A stretch of DNA of 64,000 bases from Panagrolaimus kolymaensis. Taxonomy: Eukaryota; Nematoda; Chromadorea; Rhabditida; Panagrolaimidae. The notes under the pieces were generated by a model. The model did no database searches. It was not told where the DNA came from and saw only the letters and a list, made by a program, of their open reading frames with translations. Position numbers and translations under genes: made by a program. Location: assembly GCA_028622995.1 (NCBI GenBank), contig JAJQJQ010000023.1, positions 3,472,001 through 3,536,000 on the forward strand. Direction: 5' to 3'. Positions 1-10,860 of this stretch are shown here, piece after piece. Every line of letters starts with the position of its first letter. Position 1 is the stretch's first letter.

Positions 1-370
1 TGGCATCTTTCTTTGTATCAAGACGTTCAATAACAGGAATACAATAAGCGCCAGTTTTACCAGTTCCATTCTTAGCACGAGCAAGGACATCTTGACCAGA
101 AAGAGCAACACCAATAGAAGCTTCTTGAATAGGACTTGGGCGTTCCCAACCCTTTTCGAACATACCCTTGAGAAGATCAAGACTAAGAGAGAAGTCTTCA
201 AAGTTCATGCCCTTTGTGTTCGTAACATCCTAAAAAAAAGAAGGTAATAGAGATTATGGGGAGAAATAAAAGCATAAACTAACCTTAGACTTGTATCTCA
301 TATCTTTAGCAGGAAGCAGAAGTCCGACCTTCCAATCTTCAGCGGTTTTGGTAACAGTTTCCGTAGCCAT
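1..370 (-). CDS. cgh-1: DDX6/CGH-1-type DEAD-box RNA helicase, N-terminal part (cut by window edge)
   Basis: Exons 284-370 and 1-230, joined in phase 0 across a 53 bp intron. The 105 visible residues start [20 protein letters not shown] and run through the isolated Q region ([16 protein letters not shown]) into motif [14 protein letters not shown], which binds the ATP phosphates. The sequence [10 protein letters not shown]...[14 protein letters not shown] is typical of the DDX6/Dhh1/CGH-1 subfamily. Known role of the family: a cytoplasmic RNP helicase that represses translation and promotes decapping in P bodies and germ granules. The rest of the gene lies left of base 1. The start is the first ATG of a frame matching the family's short N-terminal tail. 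Confidence 0.9.
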
Positions 371-1099
371 TATGATGACGTTTTTGTTTCACTTTAACCT
401 ATAAAAACAAACAATTAATAGTAAATATTTAAAAGTAAACGCAAAGGTTAGCAAAGAACGAAGGAGGATGTGAGAAATAAGTCGAAGAAAATTTATTTAG
501 AGTTATTTTGTATATATGGAAAAGATTGGATTTGGAAAGAAAAGCTTGTAATAAAATTAGTGATTGAAACAACAACAAAAAAGCTTTGAAGCTTTTACCC
601 AAAAAAAAATTCGCTGAGGTTCAGAAATTCGAGCGAAGAGTCAAATGTATTTTCGGCTACCTTATTTTTTGGCGGCATTTTTAAATGTTCATAATGGTTT
701 TCATGAGATCCAAAAGTTTTGTTGCAGTTTTTATCATAAAAATTAAATGAAGGTATAACACAAAAATGGCTATTATATGTAAATACATTGAAATAATTTT
801 TGAGAATAACTTAAATATTGGTATTGAAATGTACATATGTTTTTGAGATAACCAAAAGAGTTTAAAAGAAGCTTACCTTTTTTGATTTATTTGAAGCCAA
901 TTAAGCCATGAAACATTACCAGGGTTTTTAAGAAGCAGAAAGACAAATCTGCATTATTTAAATATTTTCAAAAATTAGGGTAAAAGTTTATTTTCAATGC
1001 AAATTTACCATTTTTTATCATGGTTAAAATAAATCTTTTATTTATTGCTCACGTTCACTTTCACTTTTTTCAAATCATTGCTTCGTTCCACTTTCAAAA
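371..1099. other. Intergenic region between divergent genes
   Basis: About 730 bp between the start of the helicase gene (minus) and the Ser/Lys-rich gene (plus), so it must hold both promoters. It is AT-rich with A and T runs. I see no coding potential, RNA gene or clear motif. Confidence 0.6.
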
Positions 1100-2712
1100 A
1101 TGAGCAAAGATGAAAACAATAATTACAGTGGTGAAAAATCAAAGAAATCAAGATGGCGCCGATTTTGGACAAAAATTACTCGTCGAAAGAAAGCTGTAAC
1201 AGAAACAGATGACAGCGACTTCGTGTTTGATGCTCCAGAAAGTGAAGGACCTAATGGTTGTATGGAACGAAAAAAGGTGGGTAATAAGAATAGCAGATAT
1301 GATGATGGAATAAATAATGATACAAATTCGAAACATCTTCGACATGCTCAATCTTCTGAAAGCCATTTAAATGGGAAAAGTTCAAGGAAATTAAAAAAGT
1401 CAAAAAAGCAACCAAAAAGAAAACCATCTAAAGAAGTTATTCCATCAAAGGAAATTATCGTTGAACCACAAGTTGAAAATGCGTAAGTTTTTGTTTATTA
1501 GAAATAGTGATACTTTATTATTAAATATATTTCTTCATTATAAATTCTTTCTTTTCAGCATATTTGATGAACCTGTAAAACCTCAAAAACAACCATCTAA
1601 AGAAGTAGTAGTAGCTTTGGAAGCGTCAACAAAAACTTCAAAAAAACCTGATGCATTAACAAAACTTTCAAAAGAACCTATAAAGGAAGATGAATTGGAT
1701 CAAAGCCGAAAAGTTTCTCGTCGAAAATCAACTGCAAATGCTAATAAACCCGTCGATGATTTATCTTTATCAAAAAGTTTTCAAAGAGGATTTCGAACAT
1801 TTCGTGAAAATCGAGCCAAAGAATTTCGTTCATGCAAAACTTTTATGAGTCGAAAATACCAAGAAAAAGAAATGGAAAAAGTTGTTGCAAAGGTTGAAGC
1901 TCGACAACAAAAGCGAAATGTGTTTTCTGAACCCAGTCAAGAACCATCTAGTATTATAGCAGCTCCTGGAAAATTGCATGAAGGCGATGTCGTCTTCCCT
2001 CAGAGAAGACCGTAAGTTTACTTAGTTAATTTTATTGCTGGTTATTGTAGATTAATATAGTTACCGTTGTTTTCTTTATGATGTTAGAATTTTTTTATAT
2101 TGCTTTAATTTCATCATTTTTCATCGTTTTAGAAACAAAAAATCTAATCGTCAACAAAAAGATATCAATAACAACGATAAGGTTCCTACAAAGAAACGTC
2201 ATTCTCCTCCACCTCATCCGCCAAAAACGTCTGTGAATTCTAATGGTTTAATTGAAACAAATAATTGTAATGATGGTGAACTTTTTCTTGCAAATGGTAA
2301 ACCATTTTGGCAACAATCTGGAAAAGGAAAAGCTGGTGATGAAGAAGACGATGAAGAGGAACTCAGTGATGATGAACTTCCAATGAATGCTGAAATTATC
2401 TTAGAAGTACATCGTGGAAAGATTAAATTAATTGATATGCCAACCGATCCTGTAACCCTTTATCCATATGGTCCTGTAAATTTGCTTGAATCTCATGATA
2501 AAGCATTCTTCACTCGTGATTTAATATTTAGTAATACTGTTCGATCTATGATCAATTTGAACGATGATGTAACAGAACGTGCACCTGTAAAAGAACCCAT
2601 TCAAAGAAAATGCAATTTTAAATTTCCAGAAAAGATTCATCGATATTCAAGAAATCGTCCAGATGATTTTAAAGCTGAAAGTTTCGTTCCGAAGATTGTA
2701 CAAAAAAAATGA
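1100..2712 (+). CDS. Ser/Lys-rich protein of unknown function, 471 aa
   Basis: Exons 1100-1482, 1559-2011 and 2133-2712, joined in phase with GT-AG introns. I do not recognise the family. The first 250 residues are low-complexity, very rich in Lys, Ser and Arg, with repeated PSKE(V/I) motifs, basic runs (KSKKSRWRRFWTKITRRKK) and no membrane segment. After an acidic stretch (DEEDDEEELSDDE) the last 100 residues look like a folded domain (EIILEVHRGKIKLIDMPTDP). An ordered, negatively charged C-terminal part after a basic disordered tail suits a scaffold or nucleic-acid binding protein, but that is a guess. A polyadenylation signal AATAAA lies at 2783-2788. Confidence 0.75.
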
Positions 2713-3316
2713 AATCATTTATGTTTTGAATTGTGTAATAATTTTTGTGATAGATAAACTAAATTATGATTTTTAATGCTTTAATAAATTTTTATATTAC
2801 AGTTCACAAGTTTCCAAACTACTAGCATGTGATAGCAAATAATAGCATTTTTTGTAAAAGCAAAAATTGTAAAATTCTTTAAATTCCACCTAATCAACTT
2901 CTCACTCAATTTTGTTGCATGAGTAAAGTTAGCGGTAATGATCAACATAAGGTCATAAATTGCATCGATAATTTCGTTTTCCATCATCTTATCCGGTATC
3001 AAAAAAGAATCCTTACATTCTCCATTTTTAACATTTATCATCTTAAAAATGACCAGCACTAAAATTAAGCGCCATGTCAAAATTAAAAAAACCAATTTGC
3101 ATTATTACTCTTTGTTTGTTACAACGCCAAAAGTGAAATAAATGAAAGTAATAAATTCGCTTCTATTAACGCTGCTTCATTAATACAATGTTGCCATTCA
3201 GCATGAGGCAGCATTTTTGCTTGATTGTCTTTGTTTTTGTTTTTAAAGCTACAACCAAAACATTTTCATTTTTTCAAACTCTTGGATGTGGGGAATGTGG
3301 AAATCTTGGTGGCCAC
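2713..3316. other. 3' UTR of the Ser/Lys-rich gene and spacer
   Basis: This holds the AATAAA signal and the upstream region of the thioesterase gene. A 104-codon open frame on the minus strand (2781-3095) begins with TTG, not ATG, so I do not call it a gene. Confidence 0.5.
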
Positions 3317-4267
3317 ATGAACGCCGTGGGATCAATTCCAGCTGTATTTAATGCCAAATCAAACCATACAGCTACTGTAAGTTTTTCCTTCTTACATTTC
3401 ATATGCATTTATAATAATTTTATTTTGCATTCAGATCTTCTTCTTTCATGGCTTAAATGATCATGGTCACGGAATTGCACGAATTCTTCATGAAGATATT
3501 GTTTTACCTCACGTCAAAGTAGTTTGTCCAAATGCGTAAGTTTATTTCTTCATGAGCTTCTTATCCATTATTTTTTAGTGCTGTACGACCTATTTCTTTC
3601 ATCTTTAGAATACGGTAAGGAACCTTCTCTTTTTTTTGAAAGCTTATAAAAGAATATATATTTTAGAATGCGGGCATGGTACGACATTAGGATACATGCA
3701 TGGTATGACCTTTTTGGTTTCACAGAAGATTCACATGAAGATCCGCCAGAAATTCAACGTGCTGTAGAATATGTTCATGATCTTATTAATGATGAAATTA
3801 AAGCTGGAATACCTTCAGAACGCATTGTACTCGCTGGAATGTCTATGGGTGGAGCTCTTGCTGTTTATAGCGGTTTAACTTTTGATAAACCTTTGGCTGC
3901 TATTGTTGGTCTTAGTTCTTGGCTTCTACAACGTGATAAAATTCCAGGGGTAACTTTATTTTAAGATGATTTAATTATTTTATCAAAATTGTTTGTTCCA
4001 GGATCATAAAGCAAACTTAAACACTCCAATTTTTCTTGCACATGGAACTCAAGTATGTTTTCATCTTGGACATCTCTTCACTCAGAAATTATACATAATT
4101 TATTCTTTTAGGATTTGTTAGTGCCACTTTATTTTGGTAGAAAAGCACATGAAACCATCTCCAAATTCAATCCTAATTCTCAATTTAAATCCTATCCAAT
4201 GAGTCATGTAAACTGTGCTGATGAAATGAAAGATTTTAAAGAATTTTTGGAGAATATTTTAAAGTAA
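3317..4267 (+). CDS. Acyl-protein thioesterase (APT1/LYPLA family), 228 aa
   Basis: Exons 3317-3376, 3435-3535, 3579-3614, 3667-3949, 4002-4052 and 4112-4267. The protein has the alpha/beta-hydrolase signature FFFHGLNDHGHG, the nucleophile elbow GMSMGG (catalytic Ser near residue 125), Asp in HGTQDLLVP and His in MSHVNC. Family role: removing palmitate from cysteines of cytosolic and membrane proteins. With the ATG at 3317 the length is 228, close to the usual 230. The frame stays open upstream to an ATG at 3188, which would add 43 residues with a hydrophobic stretch, so a longer form cannot be excluded. Odd point: the strand before the active-site region carries the WYD motif twice, 10 residues apart. 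Confidence 0.85.
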
Positions 4268-4587
4268 CCGTTTTCTTATTATAAAATGTTATGTATGAAT
4301 GAATTTGTTTATTTTTTGTAACGGATTATTGTATTAATGTAATTAACTTTAATAAATTAATTGAAATTTTTGAAGACTTTTATTTAAGCTTACAGAATGG
4401 TTAAAATATTTTCAAAGCACTTTTTTTGTTGGACACTAAATCAGAAGAAATTATGTCGTCGTTTAAAATCACGTTTGTAGATAAACATTTATATGTAACA
4501 ACCTGTGATCTTCCAAATTATAATGCCCAATTTAGTTTTAGTAATTGCAATTTATTACATATTAAAAAACGGATAAAATCAACTTTT

Positions 4588-6808
4588 TTATAAACGTGGA
4601 ACAACCTTTAAATGTACGCCATTGAGTGGTCGTAACAAAATAATATTTGTTCTAATTTGCAATGGATCCTGCAAGAATTATAAATAATTAAAAATGACAA
4701 TAACCTTGTTAACAAAGTCGAGCTTACTTCGGAATGTTCATGCATTTCAAGTTTGAAATTCTTTAAAAGTTCAACAAGTGCGAATTTGTATTCCATTTCA
4801 GCAAATCTCATTCCAACACAATTACGAGGGCCAATTCCAAAAGGAATCCACGACAGAGGATCATAATATTTTCCATCGGTAAATCTTTCGGGATCAAATT
4901 TTTCAGGTTCTGGCCAAAGCTTTTCATCCCAATGAATGTGATGAACTAATTTGTTGTAACATTTTTTAGGATTGAGAGATACAGTAAAATACCCTAATTT
5001 CAAGGGAAAGCGACAAATTTTCCATCAGCAAAATTTTTTGAATATGGAAAATTTGTCGCTTCTCCATGAAATTACAATATTTTACTGTATCTCTCAATCT
5101 TAAAAAATGTTACAGTCTAATTTTAAGAAAATTCACCGTTGGTACCAACACGAATTCCAGGGAAAAACTTTAATCCTTTAATTTCGGTTTCTCTAACGCA
5201 TGTACGCATTGTAAAAATAACAACTGGTGGACGAATCCGAAGGCATTCATGAAAGACGGCATCAAGATATGGCAACTTCATAACCGTGTCATAATTAGAT
5301 TCTTTAAATTCAATTTCATCAAAAAGTTTTTCTTGGACTTCAGGATGTTTTGCTAAATACCAAGTTGAAAAAGCTAAAGCAGTGCTTGTCGTTTCATAAC
5401 CAGCTAAAAGAAAGCCATAACAATTTGAAACGATTGTATCAATATGCATTGGAGGCTTCTAAAATTTTTGCGTCTTTTAAAGCAATATTTTTTTTAGTAA
5501 TCAAACATTTTCTCGTTGTTGTCGAATTATATCTTGTTCAAGTAAAAGTTGAATTAAATCAATGCTTTTAAAATCATCCATTTTTTCTTTTCGATATTCT
5601 ACGACTTTTTTAAGATCATTTGCAATTTTAAGTTGATATCTGTGAAGAGTGGCAAAAAATCGCATTATTGGAGCCAAAGATGGAAAGATAACTGAAAGTG
5701 GAAAAAGTTGTTAATCTTAATTTTATGTCATTAAGTTTTACCTGAAATAGGGATTCCCCAAGTTTTTTCTGGTGTAAATTCATCAAAAAATTTACGGCAA
5801 TTTATAAAAAATTCATCATTTCTATTATTGAGTGAATCTGGTTGGATTCCAAACGCCGTTCGACCAATCACATCTAAAGTGAGGGCTTGAAATTCACTAA
5901 AAAGCAGTTATTTTAACTATGATTATAAAATATTTTAATTGTTGAAAAATAAAGCCGTCTTGCATTCAGCGTATTTAGCCTAAAACAACTTACTCATAAA
6001 TATTAATAATTCCATTATTTGTTTCACTTTTCCGTTTTAATACACCCATAAGAGTTAAAACTCTTTCATGAATTGTCTCTTGCATCTAAAATTTGCAATC
6101 AATCTCGTTGGAAATTAAGAAAATTATTTACCATTTTCATTTTTCCTGTTGTAAATGTTGGAGAAACAATGGATCGAATTTCTTTCCAACCATAACCATG
6201 AGGGCCTTTTTGAGTAACTTGAAGCAAGCTTTCACCTAATGGATAACCTTCAGTAAAAGTGTTACTCTAAATATGTCTCTTAAATGTTTTTTTAAAGAGA
6301 GGACATACATCTCGATCAACAAAATTTGAAAATTGTTTTATATAAACTTCTTTGATAATTTCAAGGTCGGTAGTTTGAACTTTAATGTGACCACCAAAAA
6401 CCATCCTAAATTTTTTAGTTAGCTTTAGTAATCAACCTTCTTACTTGGAAAAAATCAAACATACGCCCAAGTGCTTCCATAAATTTTATTCCATTTTTGA
6501 AGGAAATAAGGTGTTGAAGTTGGACCTTCCTTAATTAATCTTTAAAGTAAAGTTCTTTTGAGATAAAATTCTTACTTTAAGAACTTGTTTAAACATGTCA
6601 TACATATTTCCAACAAAAAATTGTGGAATTCCAATTGGTGGTCCATCACATCCTATTTTTTGTCTCAATTTTACCAAACGAATTCTTTGACTAAATTTAT
6701 TTTTATTTATCACAAAAGTTTACAGTTAAGCAAAAAAAAATCTCACATAATCCAATAAATAAAAACTGAAAGAAAGATTGCCGCAAAAGCAATCACGATT
6801 GAACCCAT
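4588..6808 (-). CDS. Cytochrome P450, CYP13/CYP25-like, 508 aa
   Basis: Eleven exons: 6747-6808, 6576-6690, 6465-6529, 6309-6405, 6132-6266, 5994-6085, 5742-5896, 5507-5691, 5137-5458, 4728-4945 and 4588-4668. The spliced frame is exactly 508 codons plus stop. An N-terminal membrane anchor ([18 protein letters not shown]) is followed by a Pro-rich hinge. The I-helix motif AGYETTST is near residue 321, the K-helix HECLR near 372, PERF near 430 and the heme loop [11 protein letters not shown] near 452 with its Cys thiolate ligand. The enzyme should be an ER mono-oxygenase of xenobiotics or endogenous lipids; the substrate cannot be read from sequence. [11 protein letters not shown] and SNFVDRD resemble nematode CYP13/25. 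One intron is almost wholly a foldback element (see 4953-5116). Confidence 0.93.
4953..5116. mobile_element. 164 bp foldback MITE inside a P450 intron
   Basis: The two halves are inverted copies of each other over about 70 bp. The left arm starts TTGTAACATTTTTTAGGATT (from 4954) and the right arm is its near-exact reverse complement ending at 5114. Further in, GCGACAAATTTTCCAT is repeated inverted around a short spacer at about 5030-5040. CTAATTT occurs directly on both sides (4946-4952 and 5117-5123), which looks like a 7 bp target-site duplication. There is no coding capacity. It makes up 164 of the 191 bp of its intron. Confidence 0.85.
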
Positions 6809-7805
6809 TATAACGTTGCGAAAACTTAACTGTCAAGAATGCAAAAAATGTATGAGTCTTTTTTACTTATAAGATGCAAATTATTTTTTGTAGTTTCATG
6901 CATCGTCTTCTCTCCCATGTGCGATAATATGTTTGTTTAAATTCTGCAACTACAATCAATACTATAAAAATGTTGGTGAAACTAGAGCCATTTTTTTATT
7001 ATCAATCATTGCTGCGACGACGACCTATGATGCTTTTATTCTTTCTTTCATCATTGAAAGTCGTCAGTCGTGTAAATAAAATTGCGTGATGGCAAACTAT
7101 AAAGAAAAAGCAATGAGTATTTGTTTCAAAGATTTTGATAACAAAATAATCAAAATTTAAAATACAAAAATTGTAGGATTTTAGACAAGATTGATTACAT
7201 TTTGATTGTTGATATATGGTAATACGGTAATCCAAAAAAAACTTTAAACTTTTTAAAAGTTTTAAGGAGTATTACCCTTTTCTCTCAAAATAAGTTAAAA
7301 AAAAAAAAAAATTTACTGTAAAACGCCCTTTTAAGATGTTTACCATTTTTTGAATGACTTTCAATTTCTAAATTATTCTTTAGTCACATTCTTTAAACCC
7401 AAAAAACTTCCTTATTTTTGATCAAAAGTACACACAACACAAAATGCATTAATACACGCGCGATTCAATAAAAACAAAAATGTAAAAAAAACAATTTTTT
7501 TGTTGTCTATTTTTGGAAAAAAAATGGAGAAGAAACAAAAAAATACTACGTCAATGTTCAATATACATATGCACATTAAAGGGCGCATTCAATATCGTCT
7601 GATTTTAATCAGACTCATTGGGAAACACCTAAACACGCAAATCAAAGATGAAAAAATTAGGTAAATATTTTCAATTTGACAACAATACAAACAACAAATA
7701 ACGAAAATAAGAAAGAAAAGTGTGTATAAAAAGTTGGAAGCTTTTTAAAGAAAAGACAAATAAATAAAATTATTGATAAATATTTCTTAAAGTTGTATTT
7801 AAAAT
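6809..7805. other. Divergent promoter region
   Basis: About 1 kb between the P450 gene (minus) and the ubiquitin-like gene (plus). AT-rich with homopolymer runs. The 77-codon minus-strand frame at 7002-7235 is rich in Cys, His and Phe and shows no domain; I treat it as chance. Confidence 0.5.
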
Positions 7806-8106
7806 ATGTTTCTTTTTGTAAAGGTTCTGTTGTTTTCGATTAATATTTTAGCAAAATTTTAATAGTAAAAATTTTTTAGTTTGAATCTGGTAAAGCTCTT
7901 TCGATCGATTGCTCGGAAGATGATACGGTAGAGAATTTGATACGAGAAGTGGGAGAAAGCTCAAACGTAGCTTTTAAAGGTATTTTTTATCCTCCCCATC
8001 AAAGAATCATAAACTGTGTTATCTTTTTTTAGGAATAATTCTTGAACGAAAACGAAGGTTAAGCGATTATGGAATCAATCAAGGAGCATTACTTGAAGCA
8101 GTCTAA
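7806..8106 (+). CDS. Small ubiquitin-like protein, 63 aa
   Basis: Exons 7806-7823, 7880-7979 and 8033-8106 give 63 codons plus stop. MFLFVKFESGKALSIDCSED lines up with the start of ubiquitin (the FVK and TGK positions), DDTVENLI with its helix, and RRLSDYGINQGALLEAV with its last strands (LSDYNIQKEST). It stops right after the last beta strand. There is no Gly-Gly tail, so it could not be conjugated like ubiquitin; a binding or modifier role like Hub1/UBL5 is possible. The helix-to-strand segment is shorter than in ubiquitin. The first exon codes only six residues, but its phase and start fit the fold exactly. Convergent with the next gene; stop codons are 169 bp apart. Confidence 0.75.
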
Positions 8107-8275
8107 CAGAGACCTTTTCTTCCGCTGAACCATCTTTGTTATGTAATTATTGTAAATTTATTCATAATTATTATTGTATAAAATATGTAGGTACGTAAAA
8201 TCAAAAGTTATCCAAGAAGTAGCAATGTAATAAAAAAATTTATTTTTATTCAACAATCGAAAAACAACATAAATA

Positions 8276-9198
8276 TCAAAAAGCTTCACATTTCTTTGAG
8301 GCATGAACAATTGAAATCATATCCTGAAATTTCATATAATTAAAATAGACAAATTTAAATAACAGTTATAAATCGACTTACATCACAATCTTCAGAATAA
8401 GCAGGCCAACCAGGTTTAGCTGTATTTAATTTTACCATACATTCATATTTACCACGAGCAACTTCAACTTTGAACTGTCTTGTACGAACTTCGCATTGAG
8501 GACATAGTAAAAATACTTCTTGTGCAAGAATTGTGGCATTTTTATATGTTTCAAGTTGGGTTTCATTCAATGCCGGAACCTATAAAACATACTTATCAAT
8601 AGAAAAGTGATAAAAAAAACCTTACTTTGATAATGATGTCTTCACTTTTAGCATTTGGCATTGGTACGGAGTTAAGACCAGCACATGATGAGAATATTCT
8701 CTTTTCAAATTGTGTTACAATGGTTGAAACACTTTCATGACAATCAACTTCTTCTTGAACATCCATGCAAGTTTCATCTTCGTCATTTTGAAGTCGATAA
8801 TGCCTCCATGCATATGATTCTTTCTCCATTCTTTTTTGACAAAATTCCTAAAATACTTAATCTAATTATAATATATTCTAAAGACAGTTGAAAAAACTTA
8901 CAGTATTAAAGTTAAAAGTGGTCTTTGGATCAATTTGAGGTTCTTGAAAGTTACAATGAGCAAAAGTAATAAAATCATCCATTTTTTCCAGCGTATTGTC
9001 TTCTTGAATTAGCTTATTAAGGACCAGACTCATTTGAATATAAAAATATATTAGCAGCGCCAGCAAAATTGATAAGACGATTAAGGTTGTTATTTCAACA
9101 AATGTTATAATAAATAAAGGTTTTCGTCGAAGTATGTAACGTAAGAATCTCTCTTTTTTTCCACGAGCTTCTGCAGCTATTGATCTTCGTTTAGTCAT
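8276..9198 (-). CDS. Single-pass membrane protein, 254 aa, unknown function
   Basis: Exons 8902-9198, 8626-8847, 8382-8579 and 8276-8323. A short Arg/Lys-rich N-terminus (MTKRRSIAAEARGKKERFLR) precedes one strong transmembrane helix (about residues 28-56), followed by about 200 residues with roughly ten cysteines, including a CPQC pair and NAT/NET-type glycosylation sites. By the positive-inside rule this is a type II protein with a Cys-rich extracellular or luminal domain. I do not recognise the family. Four of four splice joins keep the frame, which supports the model. It starts about 340 bp from the divergent RPF1 gene. Confidence 0.8.
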
Positions 9199-9539
9199 CC
9201 TTCTTCGATTTTTGAGAAAAAGTAAAAAATTGAATTTTCTTTATTGAAACTTTTATTCGAAAGAAATTCATTTTGCAATATGTAAAAAAAGAAGAAAGAT
9301 GATGGATGGTAATTTTTTTGTAAAACGATTTTGCAACAACAAAAAATGAAACAACCGCCGCTTTTTGGCTTTTTGTTATTCGTCGCCAACATTCGCTAAA
9401 GTTTATAAAAAAAATATTTCAAAGTTTTTCATTTCAGCCTTTGAATTAGGAATCGCTGCTATAATTTTTTTTAAAAACACCTTTAATAAGATCTCATTTA
9501 TTGTCATGTTTTAATTTTACAATCAATTTTAGGTAAATC

Positions 9540-10660
9540 ATGGGTGACGACGACGAATCAAAACCTAAACAACTTAGAATCAGTAGTTATGATGCTGAAT
9601 TATCTAAAAGTCTTACAATAAAGCGAAAAGTTGACAAAGGTGCTAAAGCTGAACGTGGAAAATTAATAAGAAAGCAGAAAAGTGATGTAAGTTTATCTCA
9701 AATTTTTCTTTGTAAAGTGACTATTTATTTTAGGCTAAAAGAAAGCGTCGTGATGAACGAAAGCTGTTACGTGAAAAGCATGGAGAAGATGCAGTACCAA
9801 AAGAAAAACCTCGTACAATTGAAGGTACACGAGAGGAAGATGTCACAATGGTACAAGCAGAAGATGAAGAAATTGTACATGATCAAAAGTTCGATGAAAT
9901 GGCTGATTATTTCAATCGACAAACAACTCCTAAAGTGGTCTTAACGACGTCACCGAAAGCTAAATCGCCTACAGTGAAATTTTGCTTTGAATTAAGAAAA
10001 TCTATTCCTGGTGCTGAAATGTTTCCAAGAAAAAATATTCCTGTCAAAAAAATTGTCAAACAAGCAATCGAAGCTGGCTATACCGATATTATGATTGTTC
10101 ATGAAGATAAACAAAAAACTAAACCAGGTTTTTTACCTTCTCATCATTTCATCATTTTTTGATTGATATTTTTTAGATGGTCTCATTCTTTGTCATTTGC
10201 CCAATGGTCCCACTGCTTACTTCAAAATTAACAGCTTGAAATATTCAAAAGAAATCAAAGGTGTTGGAGAATCAACCAGCCATTATCCTGAAGTTATTTT
10301 GAACAATTTTAATACTCGATTAGGATTACTTATCTCTCGTATGCTTGTTTGTCTCTTTCCTCAAGATCCTCACTTCACTGGTCGAAGAGTTATTACTTTT
10401 CATAATCAACGTGATTACATTTTCTTTCGACATCATCGTTATGAATTCAAACGCGAAGGTGAAAAGGCTGCTTTACATGAACTTGGCCCACGTTTTACTT
10501 TACGACTAAAATGGTTGCAAAAAGGTACTTTTAATCCAACTGAAGGTGAATATGAATGGGTTCTTAAAGTAAGTTTTTTTCTTTTCAAATTCTGTCTTTT
10601 ACCAATCCTTTTTTTTAGCGTCATGAAATGGAAACGAGCCGTCGACGATTCTTCCTTTGA
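9540..10660 (+). CDS. RPF1: Ribosome production factor 1 (Brix domain), 324 aa
   Basis: Exons 9540-9686, 9734-10127, 10177-10568 and 10619-10660. A Lys/Arg-rich nuclear tail leads into a Brix domain: [74 protein letters not shown], and the closing EYEWV...[13 protein letters not shown], which is diagnostic of RPF1/BXDC5. Known role: nucleolar assembly factor of the 60S subunit, needed for processing the 27S/5.8S-25S pre-rRNA. TTTTAG sits 7 bp before the ATG, a likely trans-splice acceptor. The length matches the family (about 300-350). Confidence 0.95.
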
Positions 10661-10860
10661 ATTTTCTATTGAATGTATGTTATACTTTGTTGATTTTTAA
10701 ATAAATTTGTTTCTTATGAAAATATCGATAAATGCATTTTTCAATTATATATTTATTACCCGAAAACAATTAGAATATCAAAAAAGTTGCATATATTTTT
10801 ATAAAATGACTATAGTTTAACATAATAATAATACTACCATGACAAGAAACGCATGTTTCT

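Noticed and set aside
2781..3095. Minus-strand 104-codon frame with a signal-like start
   Set aside because: The frame opens with TTG, has no suitable ATG, and lies over the 3' UTR of a plus-strand gene.
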